The position numbers and the translations under genes were made by a program. Shown here piece after piece: positions 51,559 through 60,221 of a stretch of 64,000 bases of DNA. Source of the DNA: Bryobacterales bacterium (GTDB lineage Bacteria > Acidobacteriota > Terriglobia > Bryobacterales > Bryobacteraceae); assembly GCA_003157745.1 (NCBI GenBank), contig PMKM01000012.1, positions 3,561 through 67,560 of the forward strand. Reading direction: 5' to 3'. Below the pieces are notes generated by a model that had not been told where the DNA came from, searched no databases, and worked only from the letters and a program-made list of their open reading frames with translations. The stretch's first letter is position 1, and each line of letters starts with the position of its first letter.

Positions 51559-53810
51559 GGATTCGCCTGCCGATTATCGCTGCCCTGCTGTGCGTGGCGC
51601 CATTGAGCGGGGGTGGCGGCCAACCCGCGTCGCAGCCGTCTCAACCATCCGCGGTCCCCACACCGGCGCGGCCGGCGGAGGCGGAGAATTACGCCTGGAA
51701 GAGCGTGAAGATTGTCGACGGCGGCGATATGCCCAGCATTGTGATGCATCCTGGCGAAGCGGGATTGATGTACATCCGCGCCAACATCGGCGGCGCCTAC
51801 CGCTGGAATTCCGCGGCGCAGCTCTGGATGCCCATCACCGATTGGATCAGCGGTGCGGACTGGAGCCTTTCGGGCGTGGAGAGCATCGCGGTGGATCCGA
51901 CGGATGCGAGCCGGGTCTATCTGGCCGCGGGGATGTACCTTCGCTGGAGCCCCATTGACGCAGCTATCCTGATTTCGAGGAACCGGGGCAAGACCTTCGA
52001 GCGCGTCAATCTGCCGTTCATGATGGGCGGCAACGACACGGGGCAGCAGACCGGAGAGCGATTGGTAGTCAATCCCTTCGCTCCGGCACAGCTCTACCTG
52101 GCAACCCACCTGAACGGGCTGTGGCAGAGCGTGGACTATGGCGCAAGCTGGACGCAGGTGGCGAGGTTTCCGATTTCGTCCTCGACGGACGATGTCGGGT
52201 TGTCCTTTGTCCGGTTCGATCCCGTGCACGCAGGCACGATCTATGTTGGCGCGTATACGGGTGGAGTGTATCGCTCGACCGATGGCGGGGCGACCTGGCC
52301 GCGGATACCGGGCCAGCCGGGGAGTTTGGCGGACGGTGAGACGGCGCGCCCGATGCGCAGCGCGCTCGGCCCGGATGGCACGTTGTACGTGAGCTACGCC
52401 AACCGGGCCGGGCTGGCTGACATTAGCGGCGGGGCGGTGTACAAACTCTCTCCGGACGGCACGTGGACGAACATCACACCGGTCGATCCGCAGGGAGTCT
52501 CCGGTTACGGCTTCGTGGGGCTGGCGGCGGATCCGCGCCAAGCGGCGACCGTGATGGCGGCCACGTGGAACCGCTGGTATCCGACCGACACGATCTTCCG
52601 GTCGACGGACGGGGGCACGACGTGGAGCAGCCTTGCCGGCACTTCGTCGCGGGACGGCCGGCTATCGCCGTTCATCGATGCGGTGGGCGACCCGTTCGGC
52701 AACTGGATTTCCTCGATTGAAATCGATCCCTTCGACTCGAATCACGCACTCTACACAAACGGCTACACGGTGTGGGCGACCAACGACCTGACGAATGCCG
52801 ATGCGGCGAAGACGGTCCATTGGACGATCGGGGCCAATGGAATCGAGGAGACGGCGGTGCTCGCGCTGGCTAGTCCGCCCACTGGAGCGCACCTGCTGAG
52901 CGGGATGGGAGACGTTTGCGGATACCGTCACGACGATTTCAACGTCTCCCAAAAGCCATTCTCGAATCCGTGGATGCAGGCGGTCTGGTCGCTCGACTTC
53001 GCGGCGTCGAACGCGTCGTTCGTCGCGCGCGTCGGACTGCTCGACTACAGCGGCAACGCTGGGGGTGCGTATTCATTGGACCAGGGGACAACCTGGAACC
53101 GGTTCGGCAGCAATGCCGCAGGCACCGCGGGCATTCCGGGCAACCCCTATTCCGACATGATCGCCGTCTCGGCCGACGCCAGGACTCTGCTCTGGGCGCC
53201 CAACGGCGCGCCGCCATCGTACTCGCGAGATTGGGGCAACACGTGGACCGCGTCAAAAGGAGCGGTGGCCGGGCTCTTCATCGCGTCGGATCGGGCGAAT
53301 TCGAGCAAGTTCTATGGTTTCGACGGAGCGACGGGCACGGTGTACTCGAGCACGGATGGCGGCGCGACGTTCGCGGCCGCGGCGGCGCTGCCTCCCGACG
53401 CCGGCAGCACGATCACGAATGAGGCTCGCCCGCGGAGCGTGCCCGGCCGCGAAGGCGACGTCTGGCTTGCCCTGGCGAGCGGGTTGTACCACTCGACGGA
53501 TTCGGCCGCCAGTTTCGCGCGGGTGGCGACGGTCGAGAGCGCGTCGCTGGTCGGGTTTGGAAGCCCGGCTCCGAACGCCGGGTATCCGGCGGTGTACCTG
53601 GTGGGGAAGGTGGGAGAGATCTACGGCATTTTCCGTTCCGACGATGGCGGCACGACGTGGACGCGAATCAACGACGGGAATCACCAATTCGGGTTGCTCA
53701 GCGCGATCACGGGCGATCCGCGAATCTATGGCCGGGTTTACCTGGGAACCTCCGGCCGGGGCGTCCTATACGGCGACAGTACGCGTCGCAACGAGCACTT
53801 GCCCCGGTGA
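51555..53810 (+). CDS. GH74-like beta-propeller protein
   Basis: A 751-residue exported protein (LPIIAALLCVAPLSGGG) with tandem seven-bladed BNR/GH74 propellers (repeats such as IYVGAYTGGVYRSTDGGATW and VYSSTDGGATF). GH74 endoglucanases use two Asp. One is kept (GDVCGYRHDD, Asp at 453), but the first, in the usual TDIGGAYRW, reads RANIGGAYRW with Asn at 77. Activity on xyloglucan is therefore doubtful and a binding role is possible. It overlaps dinB by four bases, so the two are translated together for unclear reasons. Confidence 0.78.
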   Translation: MRIRLPIIAALLCVAPLSGGGGQPASQPSQPSAVPTPARPAEAENYAWKSVKIVDGGDMPSIVMHPGEAGLMYIRANIGGAYRWNSAAQLWMPITDWISGADWSLSGVESIAVDPTDASRVYLAAGMYLRWSPIDAAILISRNRGKTFERVNLPFMMGGNDTGQQTGERLVVNPFAPAQLYLATHLNGLWQSVDYGASWTQVARFPISSSTDDVGLSFVRFDPVHAGTIYVGAYTGGVYRSTDGGATWPRIPGQPGSLADGETARPMRSALGPDGTLYVSYANRAGLADISGGAVYKLSPDGTWTNITPVDPQGVSGYGFVGLAADPRQAATVMAATWNRWYPTDTIFRSTDGGTTWSSLAGTSSRDGRLSPFIDAVGDPFGNWISSIEIDPFDSNHALYTNGYTVWATNDLTNADAAKTVHWTIGANGIEETAVLALASPPTGAHLLSGMGDVCGYRHDDFNVSQKPFSNPWMQAVWSLDFAASNASFVARVGLLDYSGNAGGAYSLDQGTTWNRFGSNAAGTAGIPGNPYSDMIAVSADARTLLWAPNGAPPSYSRDWGNTWTASKGAVAGLFIASDRANSSKFYGFDGATGTVYSSTDGGATFAAAAALPPDAGSTITNEARPRSVPGREGDVWLALASGLYHSTDSAASFARVATVESASLVGFGSPAPNAGYPAVYLVGKVGEIYGIFRSDDGGTTWTRINDGNHQFGLLSAITGDPRIYGRVYLGTSGRGVLYGDSTRRNEHLPR

Positions 53811-53819
53811 GCCAGCGGC

Positions 53820-54275
53820 TCACTCGCGCTTGAGGTTGATGGTGCCGCGGCAGTTCTCGCTGTGGCAGCGGCAGGGGACGCGCTCGACGGTGTGCGGGAA
53901 ACGGTAATCGATGGTCAATTCCTCGCCGGCGCGAATGGCGCGTTTGCTGAAGTAGAGGATGTGGCCCTTGACGACGTTGGCGCGGAGGTTGGGATCGCAA
54001 CTGTGGTTGATGATCTCGGCGCCGGAACCGCCCACGGCGCCATCGAGGGTCCAATAGTCGTCGACGCTGAACAGGTAGGTGACCGATCCGCGGTCGCGGC
54101 GCTTGGCATCGCGGCGGTTGAGGCGCTCGCCGGTGTACTCGATTACCTTGCGGCGGGCGGGGATCGGTTCGAGCGCGTAGACGCCGCGCTGGTGGATCTT
54201 GGACTGGCGAATTTCCAGGCGGAAATTCGCGTACCGGGGGTCGATCGAGGGGGATGCGATAACGCGCGTGGCCAT
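53820..54275 (-). CDS. SET-domain protein lysine methyltransferase-like
   Basis: A 151-residue SET protein: RGVYALEPIPARRKVIEYTG, INHSCDPNLRANVV (the NHSCxPN cofactor site), GEELTIDYRF and a post-SET-like cysteine cluster (CRCHSENCRGTI). SET enzymes transfer methyl groups from SAM to lysines. Bacterial targets include DNA-binding or ribosomal proteins, but none can be inferred here. It converges on the GH74-like gene with 9 bases between the stops. Confidence 0.85.
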   Translation of the reverse strand: MATRVIASPSIDPRYANFRLEIRQSKIHQRGVYALEPIPARRKVIEYTGERLNRRDAKRRDRGSVTYLFSVDDYWTLDGAVGGSGAEIINHSCDPNLRANVVKGHILYFSKRAIRAGEELTIDYRFPHTVERVPCRCHSENCRGTINLKRE

Positions 54276-54324
54276 GGTTCTTCCGCAGTATAACCGACGG
54301 CTGGCGCGGCGCGTTATTTTTCGC

Positions 54325-54360
54325 TTGACAGGCGGCTTGTTTAGTACTAATTAATTAGTA
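54325..54360 (+). promoter_or_regulatory. blaI-type promoter with overlapping operator
   Basis: TTGACA (54325-54330), 17 bases, TAATTA (54348-54353). The perfect palindrome TACTAATTAATTAGTA (54345-54360) covers the -10 and reaches the ATG. The predicted +1 falls at about 54360, the first base of the start codon, so the mRNA may be leaderless. Confidence 0.7.
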
Positions 54361-54740
54361 TGCGACCGCCAAGCACGACCCTGACCGGGCAGGAACTGGA
54401 GATCATGAAAATCGTCTGGGAGCGCGGCAGCTCGACCGTGCGCGAGGTATACGAGACGATGCTCGAACGCCGCAAGGTGGCCTACACCACGGTGATGACG
54501 ATGATGAAGATCCTCGAGCAGAAAAAGTACCTCAAGAAAACGCAGGTCGAGCGCGCGCACGTCTACCGGGCGGCGCAGCCGAAGGGGAAGGTGATCGGGG
54601 CGATGGTGCGGGAGTTCGTCAACCGGGTGTTTAACGGGTCGGCCGAACCGCTGCTGGTGCACCTGGTGGAAGAGGGCGACCTGACGCGGGAAGACCTGGA
54701 GGAAATTGCACGGCTGCGCAAGCCGGGGAGGCATACATGA
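54360..54740 (+). CDS. BlaI/MecI family repressor
   Basis: A 126-residue winged-helix repressor: LTGQELEIMKIVWERGSSTV, then VREVYETMLERRKVAYTTVM and a C-terminal dimer helix region (FVNRVFNGSAEPLLVHLVEE). The fold and size match BlaI/MecI/CopY. In BlaI systems a partner M56 protease triggers repressor cleavage; here the next gene is such a protease, overlapping by four bases. The gene starts at the end of its own operator. Confidence 0.92.
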   Translation: MRPPSTTLTGQELEIMKIVWERGSSTVREVYETMLERRKVAYTTVMTMMKILEQKKYLKKTQVERAHVYRAAQPKGKVIGAMVREFVNRVFNGSAEPLLVHLVEEGDLTREDLEEIARLRKPGRHT

Positions 54741-57295
54741 ACACCGCTCTCGTCTGGAGTAATCTTCTGGCGTACAGCCTGCAGGTGGGGCTGCTGGTAG
54801 CAGTGGGGGCGTTCGTGCCGGCGCTGGTGCGGATGCGGGCGGCCGGCGCGCGGCTGCTCTACTGGCAGTTGCTGCTGGCGGCGTGCCTGCTGCTTCCCTG
54901 GGTGCGGCCGTGGCACCAGGAAGTGATCGTCGCGAGCGTGGCGGCGTCTACCGTCATCACCAGTGTGGCCGTGGCCGCGCCGGCGCCGTCGCACTTCCAC
55001 ATCGCGACGAGTGCCCTGCTGCTCTACCTGATTGCGGCGGGGGTGGTGGCGCGACTGGCGTGGCTGGGCGCGGGTTTCTGGCGATTGCGCCGTTACCGGC
55101 AGCGTGGCTGGCCGCTTGAAAACGCGGGCGTGTGGGCGGAGGTGCTGCTTTCAGCCGAGGTTTCGGCCCCGGTGACGTTCGGCTGGCGGCGGCCGGTGAT
55201 CCTGCTGCCCGAGCGATTTCCGCAACTGAGCGAGCCCATCCGGCAAGCCATTCTGTGCCACGAAAACCTGCACGTGGAGCGGCGCGACTGGCTGTTCACG
55301 GTGGGCGAGGAACTGGTGCGCGCCGCGCTGTGGTTTCATCCGGCCATCTGGTGGCTGCTGGCCGAGATTCAATTGGCGCGCGAGCAGGCGGTGGATGCGC
55401 GGGCCGTCGAGATCACCCAGTCGCGCGACCCTTACGTGGATGCGCTGCTCGAAATGGCCGGTGCGCGCCCGGAGCCGGACCTGGCGCCCGCGCCGTTGTT
55501 CCTGCGCAAGAGGCATTTGAAACAGAGAGTGGTCGAAATCGTTCGGGAGGCAAGAATGTCGAAGACGCGATGGATCTCCGCGATGGCCGTGAGCGTGGTC
55601 TTTCTGGCCGGCGCGTGCTGGTTGGTAACCGGGGCGTTTCCCCTATCGGCGGAGCCGCAGGTGGTGACGGAGGCGCAGCCGGATGCGGCGGGCGGAATTG
55701 GAGCGGGTGCCGGCAGCGGAGTCGGCGCGGAGTCGTCGAAGGACCCAGACCGCAAGACGTTGCAGGAGTTGTATGCGCGCCATCCGTCGCCCTTCATGAA
55801 CCGGGTAATCCGGCGAGTCGTTGTGAGCGGGCTCTCCGAGCAAGCGAAGGCCGACCTGCTGGCGCGCCTACCGGTCCACGTTGGCGATCGATTGACCCAG
55901 GACGCGATGATCGAGGTCCATTTGGCGGTCGCCAAGTTCGACATGAAGCTGGGCATCGCCATCGCCCCGGAGGAGGACCAGGTCGCGATGCAGATTGGGC
56001 CACAGGACTCGCTGGAGCTTGGACTCCACCCCGACATCCACAGCTCCGGCGTGCAGCCCGGAGCGCAGGTGGAGACGGCGGGCGTGGCGGAGCCCAGCGT
56101 ACTGCGTAGTGTGAGCGTGAGCGGGATCTCCGACGCTGCGAAGGCCGATCTGCTGGCGCGGCTGCCGGTGCATGTGGGGGATACACTGCCGGGCGACACT
56201 TCGAGCGTGATGAAAAAGGTTCACCAAGCTGTCGCGGAGATAGACCCGCGTCTGCGCGTCGCGTCCCTCGTGGGCAATGGCCGGGCCGAGATCACGATCA
56301 CAGTGCCCGGCAGCGCGGGCCAGGTGAACGTGGTCGCCAACGGCCAACTTCTGAACCTGATCTCGTCGGTGAAGCCGGTTTACCCTTCGCTGGCGAAGTT
56401 CGCTAAGGTATTCGGCACTGTACGGCTCGCCGCCACGGTTGGTAAAGACGGGCGGGTGCGGGATCTCAAGGTCATTAGCGGCCATCCGCTGCTGGTACAA
56501 GCGGCGCTCGACGCGGTCGCGAAATGGGTCTACTCGCCTCCCGTCGTCAACGGCCAGCCGGCGGAGGTGAGCACGGAGATCAACATCGAGTTCTCGCTGC
56601 CGCCGTCGGGAAACGCCGGCGTGCAGGGACAGGCTGAAGGCAACGCTGGCGTGAACATTCACAACGAACCGCCGTGGACCCAGGCGCCCGCGGATCTCCC
56701 TCCGGCATTAAGTGAAAATGGCGCGCGCCCGCCGCGTCTGGTTTCGAGCGTCCCGCCGGAGTTCCCACTGGCGGCGAAGGAAGCCCACGTCGAGGGGACT
56801 GTGGTGCTTTCCGCAACCATCGACAAAAGCGGCACGGTGAGGGATGTAAAGGTCGTCAGCGGCCATCCGTTGCTGGTGCAGGCGGCAATCGACGCGGTCA
56901 AGCAGTGGGTCTATCAGCCCGCCCTGGTCAACGGCGAACCCGCGGAGGCGCGGACCACCGTGAAACTCAGCGTCGCGCAAGCGTCGAGCGAGAGCGCCCA
57001 GCCGCCACAGCGGATTCGCGTGGGAGGGAATGTGCAGGCGGCTAACTTGATCACGCGGGTGAATCCGCGCTATCCGCCGGAGGCGAAGAAGGCGGGCATT
57101 CAGGGAACGGTGAGGCTGCAGGCCATCGTGTCAAAGGACGGAACGGTGCAGGATCTGCAGGTATTGAGCGGCGAACCGCTGCTGGCGGAGTCGGCGTTGG
57201 ACGCGGTCAGGCAGTGGGTCTACAAGCCGACCTTGTTGAACGGCCAACCGATGGAAGTGGAGACCGTGATCGACATCAACTTCACGCTGCAATAG
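54737..57295 (+). CDS. M56 metallopeptidase fused to POTRA-like and three TonB domains
   Basis: An 852-residue BlaR1-related protein. Residues 1-290 hold several membrane helices and the zinc motif HENLH (175-179). After a further helix (WISAMAVSVVFLAGACWLVT) come two POTRA-like repeats (RRVVVSGLSEQAKADLLARL near 358 and RSVSVSGISDAAKADLLARL near 457). Three TonB C-terminal domains follow, each with a GHPLLVQAA- or GEPLLAESA-type core, at about 540-620, 667-745 and 770-852. BlaR1 normally ends in a penicillin-binding domain, so the sensed signal here is probably different. Confidence 0.85.
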   Translation: MNTALVWSNLLAYSLQVGLLVAVGAFVPALVRMRAAGARLLYWQLLLAACLLLPWVRPWHQEVIVASVAASTVITSVAVAAPAPSHFHIATSALLLYLIAAGVVARLAWLGAGFWRLRRYRQRGWPLENAGVWAEVLLSAEVSAPVTFGWRRPVILLPERFPQLSEPIRQAILCHENLHVERRDWLFTVGEELVRAALWFHPAIWWLLAEIQLAREQAVDARAVEITQSRDPYVDALLEMAGARPEPDLAPAPLFLRKRHLKQRVVEIVREARMSKTRWISAMAVSVVFLAGACWLVTGAFPLSAEPQVVTEAQPDAAGGIGAGAGSGVGAESSKDPDRKTLQELYARHPSPFMNRVIRRVVVSGLSEQAKADLLARLPVHVGDRLTQDAMIEVHLAVAKFDMKLGIAIAPEEDQVAMQIGPQDSLELGLHPDIHSSGVQPGAQVETAGVAEPSVLRSVSVSGISDAAKADLLARLPVHVGDTLPGDTSSVMKKVHQAVAEIDPRLRVASLVGNGRAEITITVPGSAGQVNVVANGQLLNLISSVKPVYPSLAKFAKVFGTVRLAATVGKDGRVRDLKVISGHPLLVQAALDAVAKWVYSPPVVNGQPAEVSTEINIEFSLPPSGNAGVQGQAEGNAGVNIHNEPPWTQAPADLPPALSENGARPPRLVSSVPPEFPLAAKEAHVEGTVVLSATIDKSGTVRDVKVVSGHPLLVQAAIDAVKQWVYQPALVNGEPAEARTTVKLSVAQASSESAQPPQRIRVGGNVQAANLITRVNPRYPPEAKKAGIQGTVRLQAIVSKDGTVQDLQVLSGEPLLAESALDAVRQWVYKPTLLNGQPMEVETVIDINFTLQ

Positions 57296-57323
57296 CGGCG
57301 GGGCGGGCTCGGCCGAGAAGAAA

Positions 57324-57363
57324 GGTCGAGAGGAATCTCGACCCTGCACGCTGGAAAGCGTGC
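57324..57363. repeat. pair of hairpins resembling a REP element
   Basis: GGTCGAGA-GGAA-TCTCGACC (57324-57343) is followed two bases later by GCACGC-TGGAAA-GCGTGC (57346-57363). The pair lies between the convergent M56 and tyrA genes and may end transcription from either side. No long T-run. Confidence 0.6.
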
Positions 57364-57411
57364 GCCACGATTACGGCTTTCATCGGCGCTTATGGAGCCG
57401 CGCTGACGCTT

Positions 57412-58257
57412 TCATTCCCCGCGGAGCTTGGAGGCGATGGCAGCGCCTCTGGCGAATTCTGCTTGAAGCTGGCGGGTGCGGAGGTTTTCGCGCAGGTGCT
57501 CGAGCTTCTGAATGTAGAAGCCTAGAGCGCGGTCGATGTGGTCGGCGTTGGTGGCCAGGATGTCGCGCCAGAGATCGTAGGAACTGAGCGCGAGGCGGGT
57601 CATATCGAGGACGCCGGGGCCGGCGACTTCAAGTTGCGCGCCGGCGGGAAGGCGGTCGGCGAGGGTGGCGGCGAGCGCGGTGGAGGCGAGCTGCGGCAGG
57701 TGCGACGTCATCGCCACGAGTTGGTCGTGCTGGTCGCAATCGAGCGTGACGAGGCGGGCGCCGAAGCGGCCGAGCCAGGCGAGGAAATCGCGTGCGGCGG
57801 GGGTTGCGAGTTCGGCGGCGGCGTCATCTGGCGTGAGCACCCAGGTACGTCCGCGGAAAAGACCGGCCTCAGCCGCTGAGGCACCGCGCTTTTCCTTGCC
57901 GGCCATCGGGTGGCCGCCGAGGAACTGGCCGCGGGTGATGGTCTGGCGGGCGAGATCCACGATTTCGCACTTGGTGCTGCCGGCGTCGGTCACGAGAGCG
58001 CCGGGCTTCAACAGCGGGTCGAGATGGCGGATGGTATCGAGGATCCGGCCGATGGCTTGCGAGAGAAAGACGAGGTCGGCGGTGGCGACGGCTTCGGCGA
58101 GCGGCGCGCCGCGATCGATGGCGCCGGCGGCGACGGCTTCGGCGATGGCGCGCGGCGAACTGACGCCGACGATGGCGCCACGAAATCCGGCCTGGCGCAG
58201 GGCCAGGCCAAACGACGCGCCGATCAAACCGGTCCCGACAATTGCTACGTTCTGCAT
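57412..58257 (-). CDS. tyrA: prephenate/arogenate dehydrogenase
   Basis: A 281-residue NAD(P)-dependent enzyme of tyrosine synthesis. It starts VAIVGTGLIGASFGLALRQA (dinucleotide-binding GxGxxG), then ADLVFLSQAIGRILDTIRHL, TDAGSTKCEIVDLA, GGHPMAGKEKRGASAAEAGL and DQHDQLVAMTSHLPQL, all family motifs. There is no fused chorismate mutase. The frame remains open upstream to 58512, but that part has no homology and overlaps the tetR promoter. Confidence 0.92.
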   Translation of the reverse strand: MQNVAIVGTGLIGASFGLALRQAGFRGAIVGVSSPRAIAEAVAAGAIDRGAPLAEAVATADLVFLSQAIGRILDTIRHLDPLLKPGALVTDAGSTKCEIVDLARQTITRGQFLGGHPMAGKEKRGASAAEAGLFRGRTWVLTPDDAAAELATPAARDFLAWLGRFGARLVTLDCDQHDQLVAMTSHLPQLASTALAATLADRLPAGAQLEVAGPGVLDMTRLALSSYDLWRDILATNADHIDRALGFYIQKLEHLRENLRTRQLQAEFARGAAIASKLRGE

Positions 58258-58303
58258 GAAATGTCTAGTGTAGCGCTGCTCCGGCGTATGCCGAAAGGAG
58301 TAC

Positions 58304-58323
58304 GGGCAGGCTAAAGCGTGCCC
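58304..58323. repeat. REP-like hairpin with TAAA loop
   Basis: GGGCAGGC-TAAA-GCGTGCCC, with one mismatched pair. It lies between tyrA and tetR and shares a GCTAAAGC core with a hairpin inside the element at 7855-8078. Confidence 0.6.
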
Positions 58324-58336
58324 TACCGGCGGATCA

Positions 58337-58365
58337 TTGCATACGCTGCTGTATTCAGATACAGT
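58337..58365 (+). promoter_or_regulatory. tetR promoter with operator palindrome
   Basis: TTGCAT (58337-58342), 17 bases, TACAGT (58360-58365). The perfect inverted repeat CTGTAT-TCAG-ATACAG (58349-58364) covers the spacer end and the -10. The predicted +1 is near 58372, next to GTG 58373, suggesting a leaderless mRNA and autorepression of the efflux operon. Confidence 0.65.
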
Positions 58366-58372
58366 AGTGAAT

Positions 58373-59017
58373 GTGAACAAGCAGCGCCTGACGCGTCTGG
58401 AGAGCCAGCAACGGACGCGGGTGAAACTGGTGGAAGCGGCGGAACGGGTGTTCGTGCGGGCGGGTTTCGACGCCGCGTCGGTCGAACACATCGCCGCGTC
58501 GGCCGGCTTCACGCGTGGGGCCTTCTACTCGAATTTCAAAAGCAAGGACGAGATCTTCCTGGCGCTGCTCGACCGGAGACGCATCGACAGCGAGACCGCC
58601 CTGAACGCCATTTTCCAGGCGAAGCGGGATGCGCACGCGCGTTTCCGGGCTGCCCGCGATTGGTACGCGGATCAATGGCGGCAGCGAAACTGGAGCGTGC
58701 TCGAGGCCGAGTTCAACCTGTGCGCCCTGCGCCAGCGCTCGCTCGCCAAACGGTTGAGCGCGCTGTGGCGGCAGGAAGTGGAAGCCTATTCCGCCTTCCT
58801 CGCGCAGTATTTCTCGGACGCCGGATTGACCCCGGCCGAAAACCCACGGGCCATCACGCTCGCGCTGCTGGCCGCGGCAAAAGGGTTCGGGATGCTGGCG
58901 CTGCTGCCCTCCGGCGCGGTGATCGAATCCACCATCGCCCACTCGAGCGCGCTGACATTCAACCGCCTGGTGCCGGCGCCGCCAGCGGCAAAGCGGGGCC
59001 GTAAGAAGAAGGGGTAA
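58373..59017 (+). CDS. TetR family regulator of the RND efflux operon
   Basis: A 214-residue regulator. The N-terminal helix-turn-helix is RVKLVEAAERVFVRAGFDAA with SVEHIAASAGFTRGAFYSNF, a textbook TetR motif. The C-terminal helical domain (residues 60-205) binds an unknown ligand, and the tail is basic. Start is GTG 58373, or GTG 58367 in the same frame; both follow the palindrome. It precedes the RND adaptor by 3 bases, so it most likely represses tetR-adaptor-pump together. Confidence 0.88.
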   Translation: MNKQRLTRLESQQRTRVKLVEAAERVFVRAGFDAASVEHIAASAGFTRGAFYSNFKSKDEIFLALLDRRRIDSETALNAIFQAKRDAHARFRAARDWYADQWRQRNWSVLEAEFNLCALRQRSLAKRLSALWRQEVEAYSAFLAQYFSDAGLTPAENPRAITLALLAAAKGFGMLALLPSGAVIESTIAHSSALTFNRLVPAPPAAKRGRKKKG

Positions 59018-59020
59018 TTC

Positions 59021-60217
59021 GTGAATCGTAACGTTCTGGTTTTGATTTCTCTCGCCGGCATGGCGGTATCGTGCTCCTCGCAGAAGGAAGCGCCGGCCGC
59101 GGAGGCCGCTATTCCCGTCAAGGTGGGCGGCGTCCGCCGCATACACACCGCGCAGACGGTTCCGGTGAGCGGGTCGGTGGTGTCGTGGAAGGACCCGTCG
59201 AACGTCGCGTTCGTGGTTTCGGGCAAAGTGGTCGAGGCCGGACCGCGGGAGGGCGACGCGGTCGCGCAGGGGCAGGTGCTGGCGCGGATCGATCCGGCGG
59301 ATTACACGCTGGCGGTGGAGGCGGCCGAAGCGCAGTTGGCGGCCGCGGTCGCGGTGCTCGATAAGGCGGACGCTCCGGCGCGGCCGGAGGTGCTCGAACA
59401 GGCGCGGATTGCCTTCGAGCGGGCGCAGGACGAATACCGGCGGATGAAGCAGCTATACGAATCGAAGAGCCTGGCGCCCAATGACTTCCATAAATACGAA
59501 GCCGCCTACGAGGCGGCCGGGCAGCAGTACAAACAGGCGCAAGCGGGCGCGCAGAAGGAAGATCGCGCGCAGGCCCGCGCCACGCGCGATGCGGCGCAGG
59601 CGGCCTTGGGTCTGGCGCGCAAGCGGTTGGCGGACGCGACGCTGCGCTCGCCCTGGAACGGGTTTGTCTCGATGCGGTCGGTGCAGGTGGGCGAGATGGC
59701 CAGCGCCGGGCACGCGGTTTTCCAGATCGTGGAACTGGATCCGGTGGAAATCACGGTGGGCGTGCCGGAGACCGACGTTCACCTGGTACGGCTCGGGCAG
59801 ACGGCCGCGGTTCAGGTGCCGGCGCTCGCGGGCGAGGCGTTCGCTGGCGTGGTCAAACTGATCAACGTGGCGGCGGACCCGACCACGCGCACGTACATGG
59901 TCCGCATACGCGTTCCGAACCCGGAGCACACGCTGCGGGTGGGCATGATCGCCGAAGCGCAGATCCGGAGCGACCGCATGCTGGATGCGATCACCCTGCC
60001 CGGCGAGGCGGTGGTCCACGATCCGCAGGGAGCCTCCATCGTGTTCGTCTACTTCCCGCAGCAGAAGCGCGTGTACGCGAAGCGCGTCGAAACGGGAACG
60101 ATGTACGGGAGCGAAATGCAGATCAGGAGCGGCCTCGCGGGCGACGAGTTGGTGGTGGTGGCCGGGCAGGAACGGCTGCGCGATGGCGTGACGGTGACCG
60201 CCGTGGAGGAGCAGTAG
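59021..60217 (+). CDS. RND efflux periplasmic adaptor (membrane fusion lipoprotein)
   Basis: A 398-residue membrane fusion protein with a lipoprotein-type N-terminus (SLAGMAVSCSS, Cys at 18). It contains a biotinyl-lipoyl half (FVVSGKVVEAGPREGDAVAQ and NGFVSMRSVQVGEMASAGHA), an alpha-hairpin (EVLEQARIAFERAQDEYRRM ... ARATRDAAQAALGLARKRLA) and a beta-barrel (VEITVGVPETDVHLVRLGQT). It bridges the pump and the outer-membrane channel. AAGAAGGGG lies before GTG 59021, and the pump starts 4 bases after the stop. Confidence 0.9.
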   Translation: MNRNVLVLISLAGMAVSCSSQKEAPAAEAAIPVKVGGVRRIHTAQTVPVSGSVVSWKDPSNVAFVVSGKVVEAGPREGDAVAQGQVLARIDPADYTLAVEAAEAQLAAAVAVLDKADAPARPEVLEQARIAFERAQDEYRRMKQLYESKSLAPNDFHKYEAAYEAAGQQYKQAQAGAQKEDRAQARATRDAAQAALGLARKRLADATLRSPWNGFVSMRSVQVGEMASAGHAVFQIVELDPVEITVGVPETDVHLVRLGQTAAVQVPALAGEAFAGVVKLINVAADPTTRTYMVRIRVPNPEHTLRVGMIAEAQIRSDRMLDAITLPGEAVVHDPQGASIVFVYFPQQKRVYAKRVETGTMYGSEMQIRSGLAGDELVVVAGQERLRDGVTVTAVEEQ

Positions 60218-60221
60218 CCTC

